Positions 45,301-57,599 of a stretch of 64,000 nucleotides of DNA are shown piece after piece (the first letter of the stretch is position 1; every line of letters begins with the position of its first letter). The position numbers were made by a program, and so were the translations under genes. Below the pieces are notes generated by a model that ran no database searches, was not told the DNA's origin, and saw only the letters and a program-made list of their open reading frames with translations. Source of the DNA: Epinephelus fuscoguttatus (lineage: Eukaryota; Chordata; Actinopteri; Perciformes; Serranidae); NCBI RefSeq assembly GCF_011397635.1, contig NC_064762.1, forward strand, positions 23,461,479 through 23,525,478, given 5' to 3'.

Positions 45301-48300
45301 CCGGTCCAACCTCCTTCGTTTCGGCGGCTCTTCTTTCTGGAAAGGTTTAGGAGACTGATTCTACAAATGCCTAGATTATTCCACAGTAATGTAAGTGTTC
45401 CCTAACTCCCTAATCACTCAGATATCATCCATATTACTGTGATAGAATACTTTTCAAGTGCTGTACCTTACACAGCGGCAGTGTTGTGCTTGTGTTTTTT
45501 GAGGTGCCATTTTCCTTGGAGGAGTCAGATGGAAGCGGGAGACGAGAAAGACTCCTGCAAGACATTTATCTGAATGTTTTATAAAACTGTCTTTTGTTTA
45601 TAGGGGAGTGTGTTGTCAGTGTTAATGTAGACTCACCATGATCTTTCAGACAGCATGACAATCCTCCTCGGATCCCTCCCATCTTTCTTCTTCTCCAGGG
45701 CAGCCAAACTGCGCAGGTATCCCTCTGCCACTCCTTTCCCTTTCAGCTGCGTGCTCCCTGATCCATTCGCCTCCTCAGGATCATGATCTACAACTTGAGC
45801 ATCCACCTCTTTATTTGTGTCACTCTCCTCCTCTTGTTTTTCAGCATTTCTAGCTTCTGTGTTGACTTTTTCCTCCATAACCTTTTGTGTATCCTCCCCC
45901 TGCCCCTCCTCAGAGTCTTGTCTCTCTGCCCGTTTATCACGGCCTGTCGTGTCTTTCACCCGGCATGCGCTCCTCAGAGCGTCCAGCTCGGCTCGCTCCT
46001 GCTGCTGCTGCAGGGTGAGTTCAGTCAGTTTGCAGCAGACGTCTCTGTGCTCGGCCCTCAGACTCTCCAGCTCCCTGTCCGTGTCCTGCTGTCTGCTAAG
46101 GGCCTGGGCCAGCTGCTCCTCCACGGCCCTGTGGCTCTCTTGGAGCAAACCCAGAGCCTGGTCCGACTCCACCCGCAGCCTGTCGGCCACAGACACCGCA
46201 ACTTGCAGGTCGCACTGGAACTGATGCCACTCCGACCTCTCCGTCTGTCGTGGAGGACAAAAGAAAGAGGACCAAATGGAGAATAAATACTGTATTCTAA
46301 ATATAAAAGCCGCTTGTTCTGTAACATATGAACATTTGTATAAATTCTGTTCTCCAAGGCTATTTGAATACATATACTGAAGTGACGTTACATGACTAAT
46401 AGTTTAAAGACAACAGTGCCAAAGAAAAAGTAAATTGAATTTAGAATTTAAGATTTTATTCATTATACAACAAAGTCTCTGTTGCACAACCAATAAATGT
46501 TTGTGAGGTTCAGGACATTTTTAGGGCCTCAGGGTGTCACAGGGCCTGCGACTCACCCTGAGCGTCTCCTTCAGTGTGTCCACCTCCTCCACCAGCTCAT
46601 CTCTCTCTGTTATCAAGCGCCTGAGCAGCTCTGAAAAACAATTCAAACAAAATAAGCACACAAGGTTAAGTCAAAATAGATTTAGAAGTCTGATAGCTGC
46701 ATTTAGGGCAAAATTGTGGACAAAGTGCAGAAGAAAACTCAAATACAGCAAAGTGAAACACCAAATGGACAAAGCTGGGTTTGGCTTACACTTTCACTCA
46801 ATGGTGTTTACAAACAGCAGCCAAAAATTCCTGCGTACAATACCTTTAACAAAACAGGAAGGACTAATAACATCCCTGTAAACCTTGAAGACTGGTAAGC
46901 AGGCATTTGTCAGGCAAAGATGCTATTGTTGAGTTGCTTGGGAAATGTTGGATCCAGTGTTTCTGGACCTGACCCATCCGGCCTCTGATGTTTTGATTTT
47001 GATCATTTTCTTAAATGTGTCTCATGCAAGCAAATACTACATCACTGAAGAACCTCTGCTCCTCCTTCTCTGTCCATTTACTTAATCCATATGCTGTGTT
47101 AATTCACTTGTGCAAGACTACCCCAAAAACATCCTTGTTGCACTTTTAAATCACAATCACATGAATCTGAATTAATCCAAGGAATCACAGGGACAGTTTT
47201 CAACAAGTTATCAATAGCCGTGTCTCAATTCAGGGCTGCAGCCTTCAAAGGCTGCATTTGAAGACTGATTGTGTCACATCAGCGTGACCAAGGCCGTCCC
47301 ATTTCAAAGGTTCCAAATGAAAGCCTGATTCAAAGGCCAAAAACATGGAGCCTTCTTTCCCAGAATTTGGAGGATGCAATGGATAAATCCTTTGTGGCCC
47401 AGCCTATCCCAAGATGCATTGCGCGCCAGTGATGATTATATATCAAGTTAACGAACAGTTGTTAACTAGCTAATGGTTAACTGTTGTTACCATAAGTATT
47501 AGCTAAAAGCACTCAGCTTAAACAATCTGAGACTGAGAACAGTCCTCCACCAGCCTGAAATATATCAAACGGCAATATCTCCGGCGGTGAATCATCTCCT
47601 CATGTATATAAATTAAAAATATATATGTATATAACAATCTTTGGGTCCATGATTTAGGACTAACTAACTTCGAGCTTACTCCTTCTTTCTTCAAGCACAG
47701 CTGGTTGCTAGGTAACAGGAATGCCAACGGGTTGGGGCGAGAACAACTGGTGATGCAACCAGGAAATCCAGACCAGACCGTCCCATTTCGGAGACTGTTT
47801 GACTTGGCTGATACGATCTTCAAAGGACGTGCAGCCCTTGAATTGAGACCCAGCTAATAATCTCTAAGTAGGTGGGTAGAATTATTTTTCATACTTGTTC
47901 ACATAGCGAGGAGGTTGTGATTTCTTGCTTTATAGTTAGATTTAAAGGAACTCTATATAATATTCAGAACATTAATATAACAGCAATCCACTTTTACTAT
48001 GTGAAGATATAGTGGAGAGATGGCGTCCTGAGCAGAGAATGAAGTCATGCTCCCTGTGTGTGTTGTAATCCGAGCTCTTTTATTGGTTGTTGTGGTAGAC
48101 GGTCCAGCTGTGTGTGCATTTTAGTGCACGAGAGTCCCTATGGTTAGTTTATTATCGCTGCTCTGCACTGTGCTCATACGGTAGTTACCGCTGATATCTG
48201 GACTGTGTCGTTGTGTAAGCATGGCACCTACCCTCCATTTCCCCCCTGGTTAGCTCTGTCAGCACTGTTGCCATTGTTAGCACTGTTCATGCTGTTAGCC

Positions 48301-51109
48301 GCTAGCCACCTTAGCCACCTCCTTGTTGAGAGCCGCGTGGAGACAAGTTCTGAATCATAAAGGCACTCAATATTTTATGGAGGTTCTTTACATAAAAGGT
48401 AGAGCCACATTTTGCAGTTTTTCCTGATCTCCGACAGAGGTCAGTAACAGTTTAGTGTCTTAAAGAAAACAAAACAGTGAAGATGGACCTACCAACTGCT
48501 CCTGTCGTGACATCAGTGTTGGGTGACAGGCCCAGTGAGGCCCTGTAGTGCTCCATCAGACTGAGTAAAACCAGGGTCATCTCCTCTCCGGCTCTCTCCG
48601 CTGCAGCCTGCGGCTCCAGTCCACTGTCCCGCTCCTGCCAGCTCTGCTCTGAAGGTGATCCTCTGGACGCAGGCAGGGACGCCGGGCTGACCGGGCTGCC
48701 TGCTGCCTTCCCGTGCCTCCCTGCTGCATCGCTCACTTTTGTCTCTGAGCTGACGCTGTCCACGCTTATCACAGCCCATTCTGAGGGAGCAGACAGTTTC
48801 TGTGTCCATTCGGCCAGTGGAGAGGTGGTGGAGGGGGTGGCGCTGCCGGCTGGTGACGGCGTCTGTGCCTTACTGGAGGAAGCTGCAGAGGATAAGGCCA
48901 TGGCAGTCAGCTCTGCCTCTGAGGGTGTGGTGGGAGGCGTGTGGAAGAAATCTAAAGGAGAACCTAAGAGGGGGGAAAATAAATTGTAAAACAGATAAGG
49001 AGCAACAGAAAACAAACATCAGAGAGATAAAAGAGGAAAATATGACCGTCCTGAGCCGTAAATGATCTAACGTAAGTAGAATGTGCTGAATGCAAAGCCC
49101 CCCTCTTCTGTTCCTCGATGCGGATGTAAGCACTGCTCCCTTATTTACTGTCCTGGGCTGACTGATGCAGCAAAAAGCCTCTGCTGCCAGTGTCTTGGCA
49201 GGAAAACACTTACACACTGTTCCCCCATGTGGCAAGATCCAGGAGAAGAGGCGTTTTTACCCTGATCTACTATCTCACAGCTGCTCTCACTGCCACCACC
49301 AGGAGATTACACCCATCATCAGCGCTGCCAGTACTCCGCATAAACCATTAACCTCTGAAAGACATTTTTCAGGGTGATCTCACTGACTTTTTTCAGCAGT
49401 TTGGCGTGGCTTCTGTACTCTGAAACATCTGCTGTCAGTGTTAGAGCTTTGTGCTTTCTGTAAGATGCTGATAATATGCTGTTTATGTTGTGCACCGTCT
49501 CTAAACAGATTTGGGCAGGCTACAGGGATCAACCACCTCCTTTGACTCAGATCTTTTCATGCTACCCCTCCTTGTCCTTGTGTTGTACTGCAGGATTCTG
49601 CAGACTCATCATTTCCCTCGCAGCGGCACGATGTAGTCTGCACAGTTACAGCAGGGGAGCTATTCTCATCCTCTAGCCTGAGTCTACTTCCTGCATACTG
49701 ACAGCCAAGAGAGGGAAACAAGCAGCAGCATTTCAAACAGCTGTAAGTGAGAATTAAACCGACCGAGCGGCAGACTGAGTGTCTTCAGTTAGCAAACACG
49801 ACGTGTAAAGCTGCTCAGGGCAATTTCACACATTAGCAGAGCCAAATGACAGCTGGTCTGCGATGCTTTGAACCGAAGGATACTGATGGCATGAGAGAGA
49901 CTAAAAGATGTGATGCTGCTGGATCCAACTTTCAGTAAATCCTCTGAGATGCAGTTTGTGTTTCACTGCAAAAAATCTGATTCATCACTTCCCCTGTGCC
50001 AAGAGATGTTTCTGTGATCTTACAGTGCCTGACACAAGAATTTCATTTAAACAAATAGGGAACATCTACAGTGTCTATCAGTGGGAAAGGGATGCTCACA
50101 TCTGCTTTTACATTTACAAAGATATTAAAGAGTTTGGCTTTCTAACATCTGTATTGTGTTATTCCTGGTTCTGTGGCATCAGTGTTTATTGGGCAAACAA
50201 AAGGATATGATGAATGGTCTTTGGTAGGGATGGGATGATACAATTTTAGCGTGGATCACAATAAAAACAGTAAGTTGATCATGGTGAATTTCCATTATCA
50301 AGATAATCGTGAATATCATGTCCAGTAGCACCCAAAGAGACTGCTGGGCAACCAATAATAAAAGAGACTGCGAAAAAAAGGCTGCATGAACACCTACCTC
50401 AAAAACCCCTGCAAAGATCTTAATCAATCATTGGCATACTTCATATTAAAAGATATGCTTTCAAATATTGTTTTGTTTTTCCAATAAAAAGAGATATGTC
50501 CCATCTGTGATGTGATAAAAACACGAGAGAAACATTTTTAGGCTTATTTTGATGATCATCAGGATGATATCGTGAATCACAATTTCTTTGGCCAGGATAA
50601 TCGTGATGTGAAACTTTCAACCTTGTTTGTGCTAAAGCCAGTAAAAGCTCATATTGCAACTGAAATAAACTGGTTCACACAGCAGCCCTCTGAAGTCCTC
50701 ATTATTCTGTGTTCTGCATTTTCATTCTTTTTTAAGGCAGAAGAGTAACAAGTACAAATGTTTCAGCTGATTCCCACCTCAGTGTGAAGGCTCGTTCTAC
50801 TCCTCAGCTTCACAAAAGAAAAAACTTCAGAGGACATTTTTTTCTGTCTTAGAACCAGGAGGAGAACAGTCTAAAAATAGTCTGTGTTCAGTGTAATTAC
50901 CATTGTCTGTTCAAGCATGTGTGAGAAATCTGGTCATGTGCAGTGCAGTAACTTAAAAACAGCAGTATTCTCAATCACCTGTACTTTGAAAAGTGTCTAA
51001 AAAAATCTAATATAATTGAAATAAAACTAGCTATTTGTTATTGTGTTGTTTGCCTTTGTCCTCAGGTACCTGTAGTGCCATGACTTTCTCTGCCAGTCTG
51101 GTTACCCAT
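42343..51109 (-). CDS. Cytospin-like protein (short SPECC1/SPECC1L relative) with CH domain
   Basis: Cytospins crosslink actin and microtubules. Eleven exons on the minus strand: 51109-51070, 48963-48493, 46630-46557, 46244-45637, 45554-45467, 45336-45261, 45165-45129, 44838-44742, 44184-44068, 42606-42547, 42432-42343. All junctions are GT-AG and in phase, giving 585 aa. Order: short [11 protein letters not shown] start; Ser/Thr/Pro-rich region (14-140); coiled coil (about 165-310) with [20 protein letters not shown], like the EEW.RFQADLQ.AV.VA block of cytospins; acidic linker (310-375); basic [17 protein letters not shown]; and a C-terminal calponin-homology domain (about 476-585: [40 protein letters not shown], ending [19 protein letters not shown]). 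It is about half the length of human SPECC1 (about 1070 aa) and lacks its long N-terminal coiled coils. The MGN start is inferred; alternative first exons upstream are possible. Confidence 0.88.
42900..43025 (-). repeat. Interspersed repeat fragment in cytospin-like intron 9
   Basis: Contains TGCCCCTTGAGCAAGGTATT then GAACCCC, a motif common in teleost repeats. A related inverted piece lies at 57475-57505 (GTGCCTTGCCCAAGGGCACT). Class not assigned. Confidence 0.5.
43292..43513 (+). mobile_element. tRNA-derived SINE with 15-bp TSD
   Basis: Element 43307-43498 in the cytospin-like intron 9, flanked by direct repeats AAAAAATGAATTTCC at 43292-43306 and 43499-43513. The tRNA-like head has an A-box-like GGTAGGGTAGTGG (near 43315) and a B-box-like GTTTCGACTCC (near 43383). 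The tail has TGCATGTCATCCCCCAACTC, CTTTAAAGGCAAAAAGCCC and a poly-A end. A common teleost SINE. Antisense to the host gene. Confidence 0.85.
47216..47855. mobile_element. MITE with GTGTCTCAATTC inverted ends, cytospin-like intron 2
   Basis: Left GCCGTGTCTCAATTCAGGGC TGCA; right, reversed, GCTGGGTCTCAATTCAAGGG CTGCA. TA lies on each side. The interior has matching CCGTCCCATTTC motifs on both halves (47296 and 47779). 640 bp, no transposase. Confidence 0.7.
47938..48425. mobile_element. Probable MITE copy in cytospin-like intron 2
   Basis: Begins TTAGATTTAAAGGAACTCTATA and contains runs of GTTAGC-type repeats (TTAGCACTGTTCATGCTGTTAG). Resembles a common teleost repeat whose ends I cannot delimit. 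No ORF. Confidence 0.4.
48970..50215. other. Cytospin-like intron 1, part, nothing recognised
   Basis: Ordinary intron DNA. Short ORFs on both strands show no family signature. No clear repeat ends were seen. Confidence 0.4.
50220..50640. repeat. Interspersed repeat with ATAATCGTGA motifs
   Basis: GGTAGGGATGGGATGATACA and paired GATAATCGTGAATAT / GATAATCGTGATGTG blocks at both halves resemble a widespread vertebrate DNA element whose ends read GGGATGGG...AATATC. Class uncertain. Confidence 0.4.
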
Positions 51110-52700
51110 GATCCAGCTGGGGTGGGTATCTGGACAGTCTACCCCAGTGTCCTTCACTGCGTCCTCTGTTCTGTGAGGCCCACTGCCGTCTGGATGGGAG
51201 GGAATAAATATAAATGTTTCATGAGTATGACTCACTGCTGAACTCTTGATCAGCAGAATGAATGGAGTACGACATGTCAAAAAAAGCACTCAGCCCAAAC
51301 ATTTCCCCCTGACATGACAGTGGGGCCCTTTGAGATTATTGTTTCTTACAGAACAAACTCCTACCAGTGGCCCTCTGCCTGCAGTTTTTGCTGACCACCT
51401 CACATGAGCTGTCAGATTATTAAAATACTTACTCAGTAATTAAGAGCTGGTAGTTATACAGCTTTTACATACATTTGATATAAAGCAATGTTGTGCAACA
51501 TAGAGCCACAGATGTGTTAAAATGATAGCATCACTTCTTATGACGTACACACAGGCTCCCCTGCAGTGTTGTGGAGTTGCATGTAACACATGGCCGACTT
51601 TCTGCGAAGAATCAACCAAACTCCATTAATAAATTCAGCGATTTAAGGTTGCCGTGGTTACTGAGAAGACAAACGCACAGTACACGCACTTAATAATCTT
51701 TGTAAGATTTTGTTGGCATCCCCAGAGAAATTCGGCATGCACGTAATTTCCTTTAAAGGACTACATTTCAAAATAATTTGTGTTTTTATGCCTGAGTCAC
51801 AGTGCTGACTACTGGCCTCCGCAGATCATTGTATGGAGTATTGTGTGGTAATAGGCTGCCATGAAAAGTAACTCTACAACCAAGAATATGATTAAATCAA
51901 GGTGTATCTTTGTGAATTGTTAGCCGAATTAACGAGTCCTCTCTATCAATTTGGAAAATTGTTGAAACTCTACTGTGCTACATAATCCTGCCTCCAAGGA
52001 GCCACGCAACATTAAACTGTCCGGTTGGTGAATGAAGTTTGGAGTCAGATTTTTTCCCATTACGAACAATCCGTATCGGGGCGTGCGATTTTATTTTATG
52101 GAAGTACTCTGTCTGTGACATACGTTGCATCCAAGCAGCGACACTGCGCACACCTTCACCCTCCAGTTTCATTCATCCTACCTGCTCAGCCTGCCAGCTG
52201 GACGTCTTCCAGTTCGGTCCCCAGCTGTCCGTCCGGCGGGGTCCTTCTCCGCCTATCTCGACCTCCCTGTCGGCGCTCTCTGCGTCCCGTCTCCCAAATT
52301 CACCGGAGGTCAGTGTGCGTGTTAACAATCATGTTCCCCCTACATCCCATAGTCACCACACAGCTACACAGAGGCGGCCACCATCTATAACTTGGGTCCG
52401 ATCCCCAATAATATCCAAATCCGCTTCTCCTTTAATTCCAATGCGACAAAAAGAGAAGGAGGCAGAAACAAACCGGTTGCGCAGCAGCTGCACGTTGGAT
52501 CCACGGTATCAGTGTTGATAATGGCATCATAACAACAACGCGTGGAGATGTTTTCACACACTGTAACGATTCAAACATTAAATTATGTCAATCATATTTA
52601 ATAAAATATGCTGCTGCATAAAAGGGGAGCGGCGGGAAAGCGGCGCGAGGAAGCAGTCACACCTGCTGCAGACTAATTACCTCTAAGTACAGGTGTGGTG
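51110..52700 (-). promoter_or_regulatory. Upstream region of the cytospin-like gene
   Basis: No further coding exon was convincingly found. 52060-52330 and 52620-52670 (GGGGAGCGGCGGGAAAGCGG) have locally raised GC and CpG, so a promoter and 5' UTR exon in this area are plausible. The ORF on the plus strand at 52039-52518 lacks family similarity and is not called. Confidence 0.35.
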
Positions 52701-53479
52701 GCACGCAGGTAAACAGGTTACAGCTTCACACGGTCTGTAGGTGTGTTGGCAGCTGTCAGAGCTCACACGATGTGAAAGGAAAACAGCTTAAGTATTTTTA
52801 GCCTACATGATACATAAGTAGACATAACTCTGATAATTATCCAGGTGAGCAGATCCAAAAGGTCTGAACTGGTATTTCAAGCTTTACTGAAGAGGCTCCA
52901 GTGGGTCCACATCTATCATCCTGGTCCATACTGGTCTCTGACTGCACTGATACTGAATGCAAAGTCACTGTATTATTATATATGGAGTGGAAATAAGACA
53001 ACTGTGCTGATAATGCTTTGATTATCTGTGTCCTCAAAGGCTGCAGAGCATCACTAAGAGACAGAAATCATCACTGTTTTCTAATTTTGCACAGCTGGTA
53101 TCACTTTATAAAGTCAATATCATCAATAATGTTTATAAGGATGTTAAATGGAAACAGATTCAGCTGCTGAATTAAACAAATCAGTGCTGTTCTTTGTTTT
53201 GATCATAAAAAGTGTGCACTTCAGTACCAAACTGGTTACTGCTCTGTAAAAACTGAACAAAATGTATTTTTATATTTTCAAAAACTGCAGTTTATCAAGT
53301 ATATATACAGATATCTGAGTCAGGCTGCATGTAGGACATACTGCTTTGAAATAATATATTCTTCATTCATGTTTAAATGCGTCTTCGGAGTACCTTAACG
53401 CCCCCTGAGGATCATGTTTTTGCTGACCTCTAGTGGTTTAACGTCTCGCCTTAATGCAGTGACATACAGGTGCACTCTA

Positions 53480-53990
53480 ATATGCTGTGACGCCAAACCC
53501 TGTTCTCTTTCCTAAACCTAACCACGTGCTTTTGTTGCCTAAACCCAACCACGTGTGTTTGTTGAAGGGAAAAAAAGGTCAATTTGCAGTGTTGTACTGA
53601 CGTAGTGCGTTTATTTTGAAAGGGACTGTAAGCGAACCTTAAATTTCCTGTGAAAACGGAGGTGTATTTTGAAAGACGACAACGCATGTAACAGGCAGGA
53701 CTTGACACGGTGTCCCAGAACATCAACAACAAACACCCTGCATGCGGTATGTGGACATGGAAAGTCCATGACCAAACGTTAATATGCGACGAGGTTGGAG
53801 TGAGAATGTGCTGGGTGCTTAGACTGCCAAAAGGGGTACGTTCAAAAAAACTCAACCTCGACCTTATTGTAAGCAGATTCTTGTTGTAATGATGCCAAAT
53901 TTTAAAACAATCAAAACACACAATAGAGACAAAGGCTTCGGTGTGAATCAACTGTATAAATAGTTGAGTACAGTCAACATTACGAGGCAT
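53480..53990. repeat. Interspersed repeat, copy 1 of a pair
   Basis: Shares CCAAACCCTGTTCT, CCTAA(G/A)CC(C/T)AACCAC, GTCCCAGAACATCAA, GTGGAAAGTCCATGACCAA and GAGTGAGAATGTG with 57900-58170 in the same order. The ACCACGTG motif recurs. Family unknown; no ORF of note. Confidence 0.6.
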
Positions 53991-54649
53991 GTATCCACAT
54001 TACGGCTGTAACCTGGTGCTGGGCTACACGGATAAGACTGACAGGACACCAGTCAAAAGGCACTAATGTGAAGAAAACAAGTGAAATATATATAGAAAAC
54101 TATTTCTCAAGCCATATTTTCCTTTTTTGTCTTTTGGTTTATTTTCTTAGCAGAGGTTGAAGACAGCACAGTCGTGTTAGCAAAACTGCTGGATGAGTCA
54201 TCAGATGAAAAAGAGTCAGTAAGTATGCTGCATGTTGCCAAGGAAGCAGGAAAACATCAGATGAGGTCTTGGTTATGTCAAGCTGAATCAAATACAAATT
54301 AAATCGATGCAGTGGAAATGACTTTATCTAGGACTATATGCAGTGGTGGAAGAAGAACTCAGATCTTTCACTTAAAGTACTGAAATTTTTCACTTAAAGT
54401 AGCAATACACATACTGAAACTACTTAAGTAAAGGCACTCATTGTACAGAATGAACGATGACAGAATAATGTGTAAGCATTGCTTTAACATTGTAGCTGGT
54501 GATGGTGGAGCTGATTTCAACTGCTTTAAATACTGCTGGGCGGCTTAATCTATAAAAATACATCATAAATTATTGGGTTTGTATAAATAATCGAAATTGC
54601 AAGGCAACCTAAACTTTAAAATAAATATAGTGAACCACATAGGAAAAAG

Positions 54650-55170
54650 AACTGGGTGAGGAAATCCCAGAAGGGAACATTTCACCTGAACACGACACAA
54701 TCACAGGAGTGGAGAGAGATTATTTGGAAGAACCAGATTGGGTATTTTATCACACCTAGTATTAAAAGTAAACAAACAAAGATTCAGCAACCATACTGGA
54801 GATTATGTAGCCAGATGGAACCAAACCACACACACATTTTGTGGAGCTGCATGAAAATACAGTCTTTCTGGGATGGTTTACATTCTGTTCTTTGTGAGGT
54901 CTTGTACTGCACTTGGGACATACTGTATGGTGGTTTGGTAGGTTGTTTGACTCAGACTTGACCAGTTTTTACCTTTACATGACACATGCTACTGGAGTTC
55001 TGGGTTCAATATTCGTTGCTTGAGGACTTCAGAGAGGAAATACAGCTAATATGGCTGAACAAAAAACTGGAAATGTTATGATGGACTAGATGGGATCTTT
55101 TTCTATGTGAGAATGTACTGTATTCTGTGGACAAATCAATAAAAATGATGAGTGAAAAAGAAAACAAATA
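54650..55170 (+). mobile_element. 5'-truncated L1-like LINE
   Basis: The plus strand reads FHLNTTQSQEWREIIWKNQI, YFITPSIKSKQT and NHTHILWSCMKIQSFW, the C-terminal region of L1/Tx1-type ORF2 with its C..H-like HTHILWSC motif. The 3' end is AATCAATAAAAATGATGAGT. Only the last about 500 bp remain. Confidence 0.75.
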
Positions 55171-55469
55171 TAGTGGAGTACAATGTACAACATTGGCTTC
55201 CATTATGTAGTGGAGTAAAAGTCTAACTTAGATATGTATGTATTTGTTAGACAAAAACTAAACAGATAGTCTGGACTGTTTCAGAACCATGGACAGAGCA
55301 CAGTGAAGACCACTGTTTCTGGCGCCCTCCAGTGACCAAAATCAGTCCTGACAGGTATAATGAAACTGGCAGTGACATCAAGAATTATTCTTAAGTCTGT
55401 TTCAGGATCAAGAAAAGAAGATTAGTTCATACAAAAGTGGTAAAGTCAGCTAAGAGGTATGACATCATG

Positions 55470-55720
55470 TGATATATATGTTGAAACTGAACAACCAAAA
55501 GAACAGACAGGCTGTTCGTAATTTTAGATTAAATAACACCAGAATACCTTAAGTTAAAGGGCTGGATAGAAACCAGAGGATCTGCAGCCTCCGTGATGAT
55601 AATCATGTGGGAGATGAGTATCACATTTTGTTTCATTGTCAGAATGTATGCTTAGTGACTTACAGAGAAGGGTATTTGCCAAATTATTTAAAACCAAGCA
55701 TCTATGTTTAAATTAAATCT
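55470..55720 (+). mobile_element. LINE ORF2 C-terminal fragment
   Basis: The plus strand encodes GDEYHILFHCQNVCL and YREGYLPNYLKPSIYV, the zinc-knuckle-like C-terminal end found in several teleost LINEs (GDEFHYLF.C). A small decayed piece with a stop; the clade is not determined. Confidence 0.6.
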
Positions 55721-55839
55721 GTTATTGCAGTCAGATAAGCCAAAATAAATTTGTAAACTAGGTGCTTTTTAAAGAATGTCCTTCCTTTTTTTAAGTAACC
55801 TTGGTTGGACTTTAGCCACGCCATGTGCCAGTTTTTTGT

Positions 55840-56518
55840 TATTGTATGTAATGCAGACGATGAGGTTGGGATGAGAGTCAGCACCTTCAAATCTGAGGCC
55901 ATGGTTCTTGTCAGAAACTGTTTGCTTGCCTTCTCCGGGTTTAGAGAGAGTTACTGCCTCAAGTGAGGGAGTTCAAGTATCTCGGGGTCTTGTTGACAGG
56001 TGAGGGTAGAATGGAGCGTGAGATGGATCGGCATTGTGGTGCGGCTTCTGCAGTGATGCGGGCGCTGCATTGGACCGCCTACGTCCCAACACTCACCTAT
56101 GGTCATGAGCCCTAGGTAATGGCCGAAAGAATGAGATTGCGGATACAACCACTTTTGTGGGGTGGCTGGGCTCAGCCTTAGAGATAGGGTAAGGAGCTTG
56201 GACATTATGAGGGAGCTCGGAGTAAAGCCGCTGCTCCTTCGCGTTAAAACAGGTCAGTTGAGGTGGTTCGGGAATCTGATCAGAATGCCTCCTGGGTGCC
56301 TCCCGTTAGAGGTGTTTCGGGCACGTCCCACTGGTAGGAGGCCCCCGGGGCAGACCCAGAACACGCTGGAAGGATTACATATCTCATCAGTCCTGGGACC
56401 GCCTTGGGGTCTGGAAAGCGTTGCTGGGGAGAGGGACGTCTGGGGTGCTTTGCTTGGCCTGCTGCCCCTTCGACCCGGCCTTGAATAAGCGGATGGAAAT
56501 GGATGGATGGATGGATGT
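55840..56518 (+). mobile_element. RTE/Rex3-like LINE 3' end with GATG tail
   Basis: Plus-strand pieces include GLSLRDRVRSLDIMRELGVK, LRWFGNLIRMPPGCLPLEVF and RARPTGRRPPG, then ESVAGERDVWGALLGLLPLR, the conserved end of a very abundant teleost LINE. It ends GGATGGATGGATGG (56500-56516). Reading frames are interrupted by frameshifts and stops (for example after HEP near 56115), so this is a dead 5'-truncated copy. Confidence 0.75.
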
Positions 56519-57599
56519 TTGTACTCCATACCGTGTGATATGGTCCTGAGTCAAATAAATTAAATGTGAAATTAATTATATCTGTAAAATAAAGTAACCA
56601 TTAAGCAATTCACAGAGCAATAACTTTTACTGAAACTTTTAAATGAACACTTGATTTGTAGGCTACATGCACAATCACAGTGTTTTGGGGATTGTCAGCA
56701 CACACTGCAGTGTCTCAGACTTCTGATTTTGTTTCTTCCAGACAGATTATTTTCCTTCCATTTAACTTAAGTCTACTTGGAGACTTTTTGACTGAGCAGT
56801 GAACACTCTGTATGTGTGTGTGTGTGTTATCTCGTTGCCAAGGTTATGTTATCATTGTTAGGTGATGTTATAAGTGCAGATTGATTTGCACTGTGTAAAA
56901 TCTATTCGTCTCTGCAGTGTGAGCAAAGGTTAAGAGATGCAGGCAGTTCTCTGCTTCTGGCTGTTTTATTCTCTGCACCCACATGATTTCTCGGTGACCT
57001 CTGCTGCACACCACACTGCAAAAATCAGTTTGGTAGCATCACAAATCAATCTCACAATGTTCTTCACAGTAATCCCACTCACTTTCATTACCATAAACAT
57101 TGTCTCCATAGCTAAGGGCACTTTAAAACAAAACTAGTTTCATTTTCTGCAAATTTCCCTACAGAAGCCTTCACTAAAACATTTGTTTAGAGTTACCATG
57201 ATTGAGGAGGAGGATGAATTTACTGCAGGCTGATGTCTTACATTTGGAGACAAACAGAGAGGCACAGTAGATGAGTGTGTAGGAGGAGGCAGGTTGTAGA
57301 GGTGCAGTTTAGGTGTAACTTTCCTCCTGGATGTCAGTTATGAGGACTCTTTTAAAAGAAATATACGCTGAGCTTGTGCTTTGCTGGCACACTGCTGACA
57401 ATAAACCCCCCAGGAGCTGCCCAGTGACACAGCACTCGACCAACACTGGCCTGTCATGAAGCTCTGCTGGAGTTAAGTGCCTTGCCCAAGGGCACTTCAA
57501 GAGCAGTTGTTAAAGAACATCCTTTAAATAATGAAAGTTATTTTAGTAAGTAAAAAATTCAGTTATTTTAATCACACAAGTCAGTATCCAGTATCTTAA

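Noticed and set aside
45783-46286. Long plus-strand ORFs (up to 167 aa)
   Set aside because: They are antisense shadows of cytospin-like exon 4, whose minus-strand frame has clear coiled-coil coding and matched splice phases.
48802-49235. Plus- and minus-strand ORFs around cytospin-like exon 2
   Set aside because: Shadows of the exon or intron sequence; no family similarity.
52025-52518. Overlapping 121- and 159-aa plus-strand ORFs
   Set aside because: Located in a GC-raised probable promoter region; no domain, no splice context.
53451-53990. 179-aa minus-strand ORF
   Set aside because: Lies wholly in an interspersed repeat with a second copy at 57.9 kb whose frame is broken.
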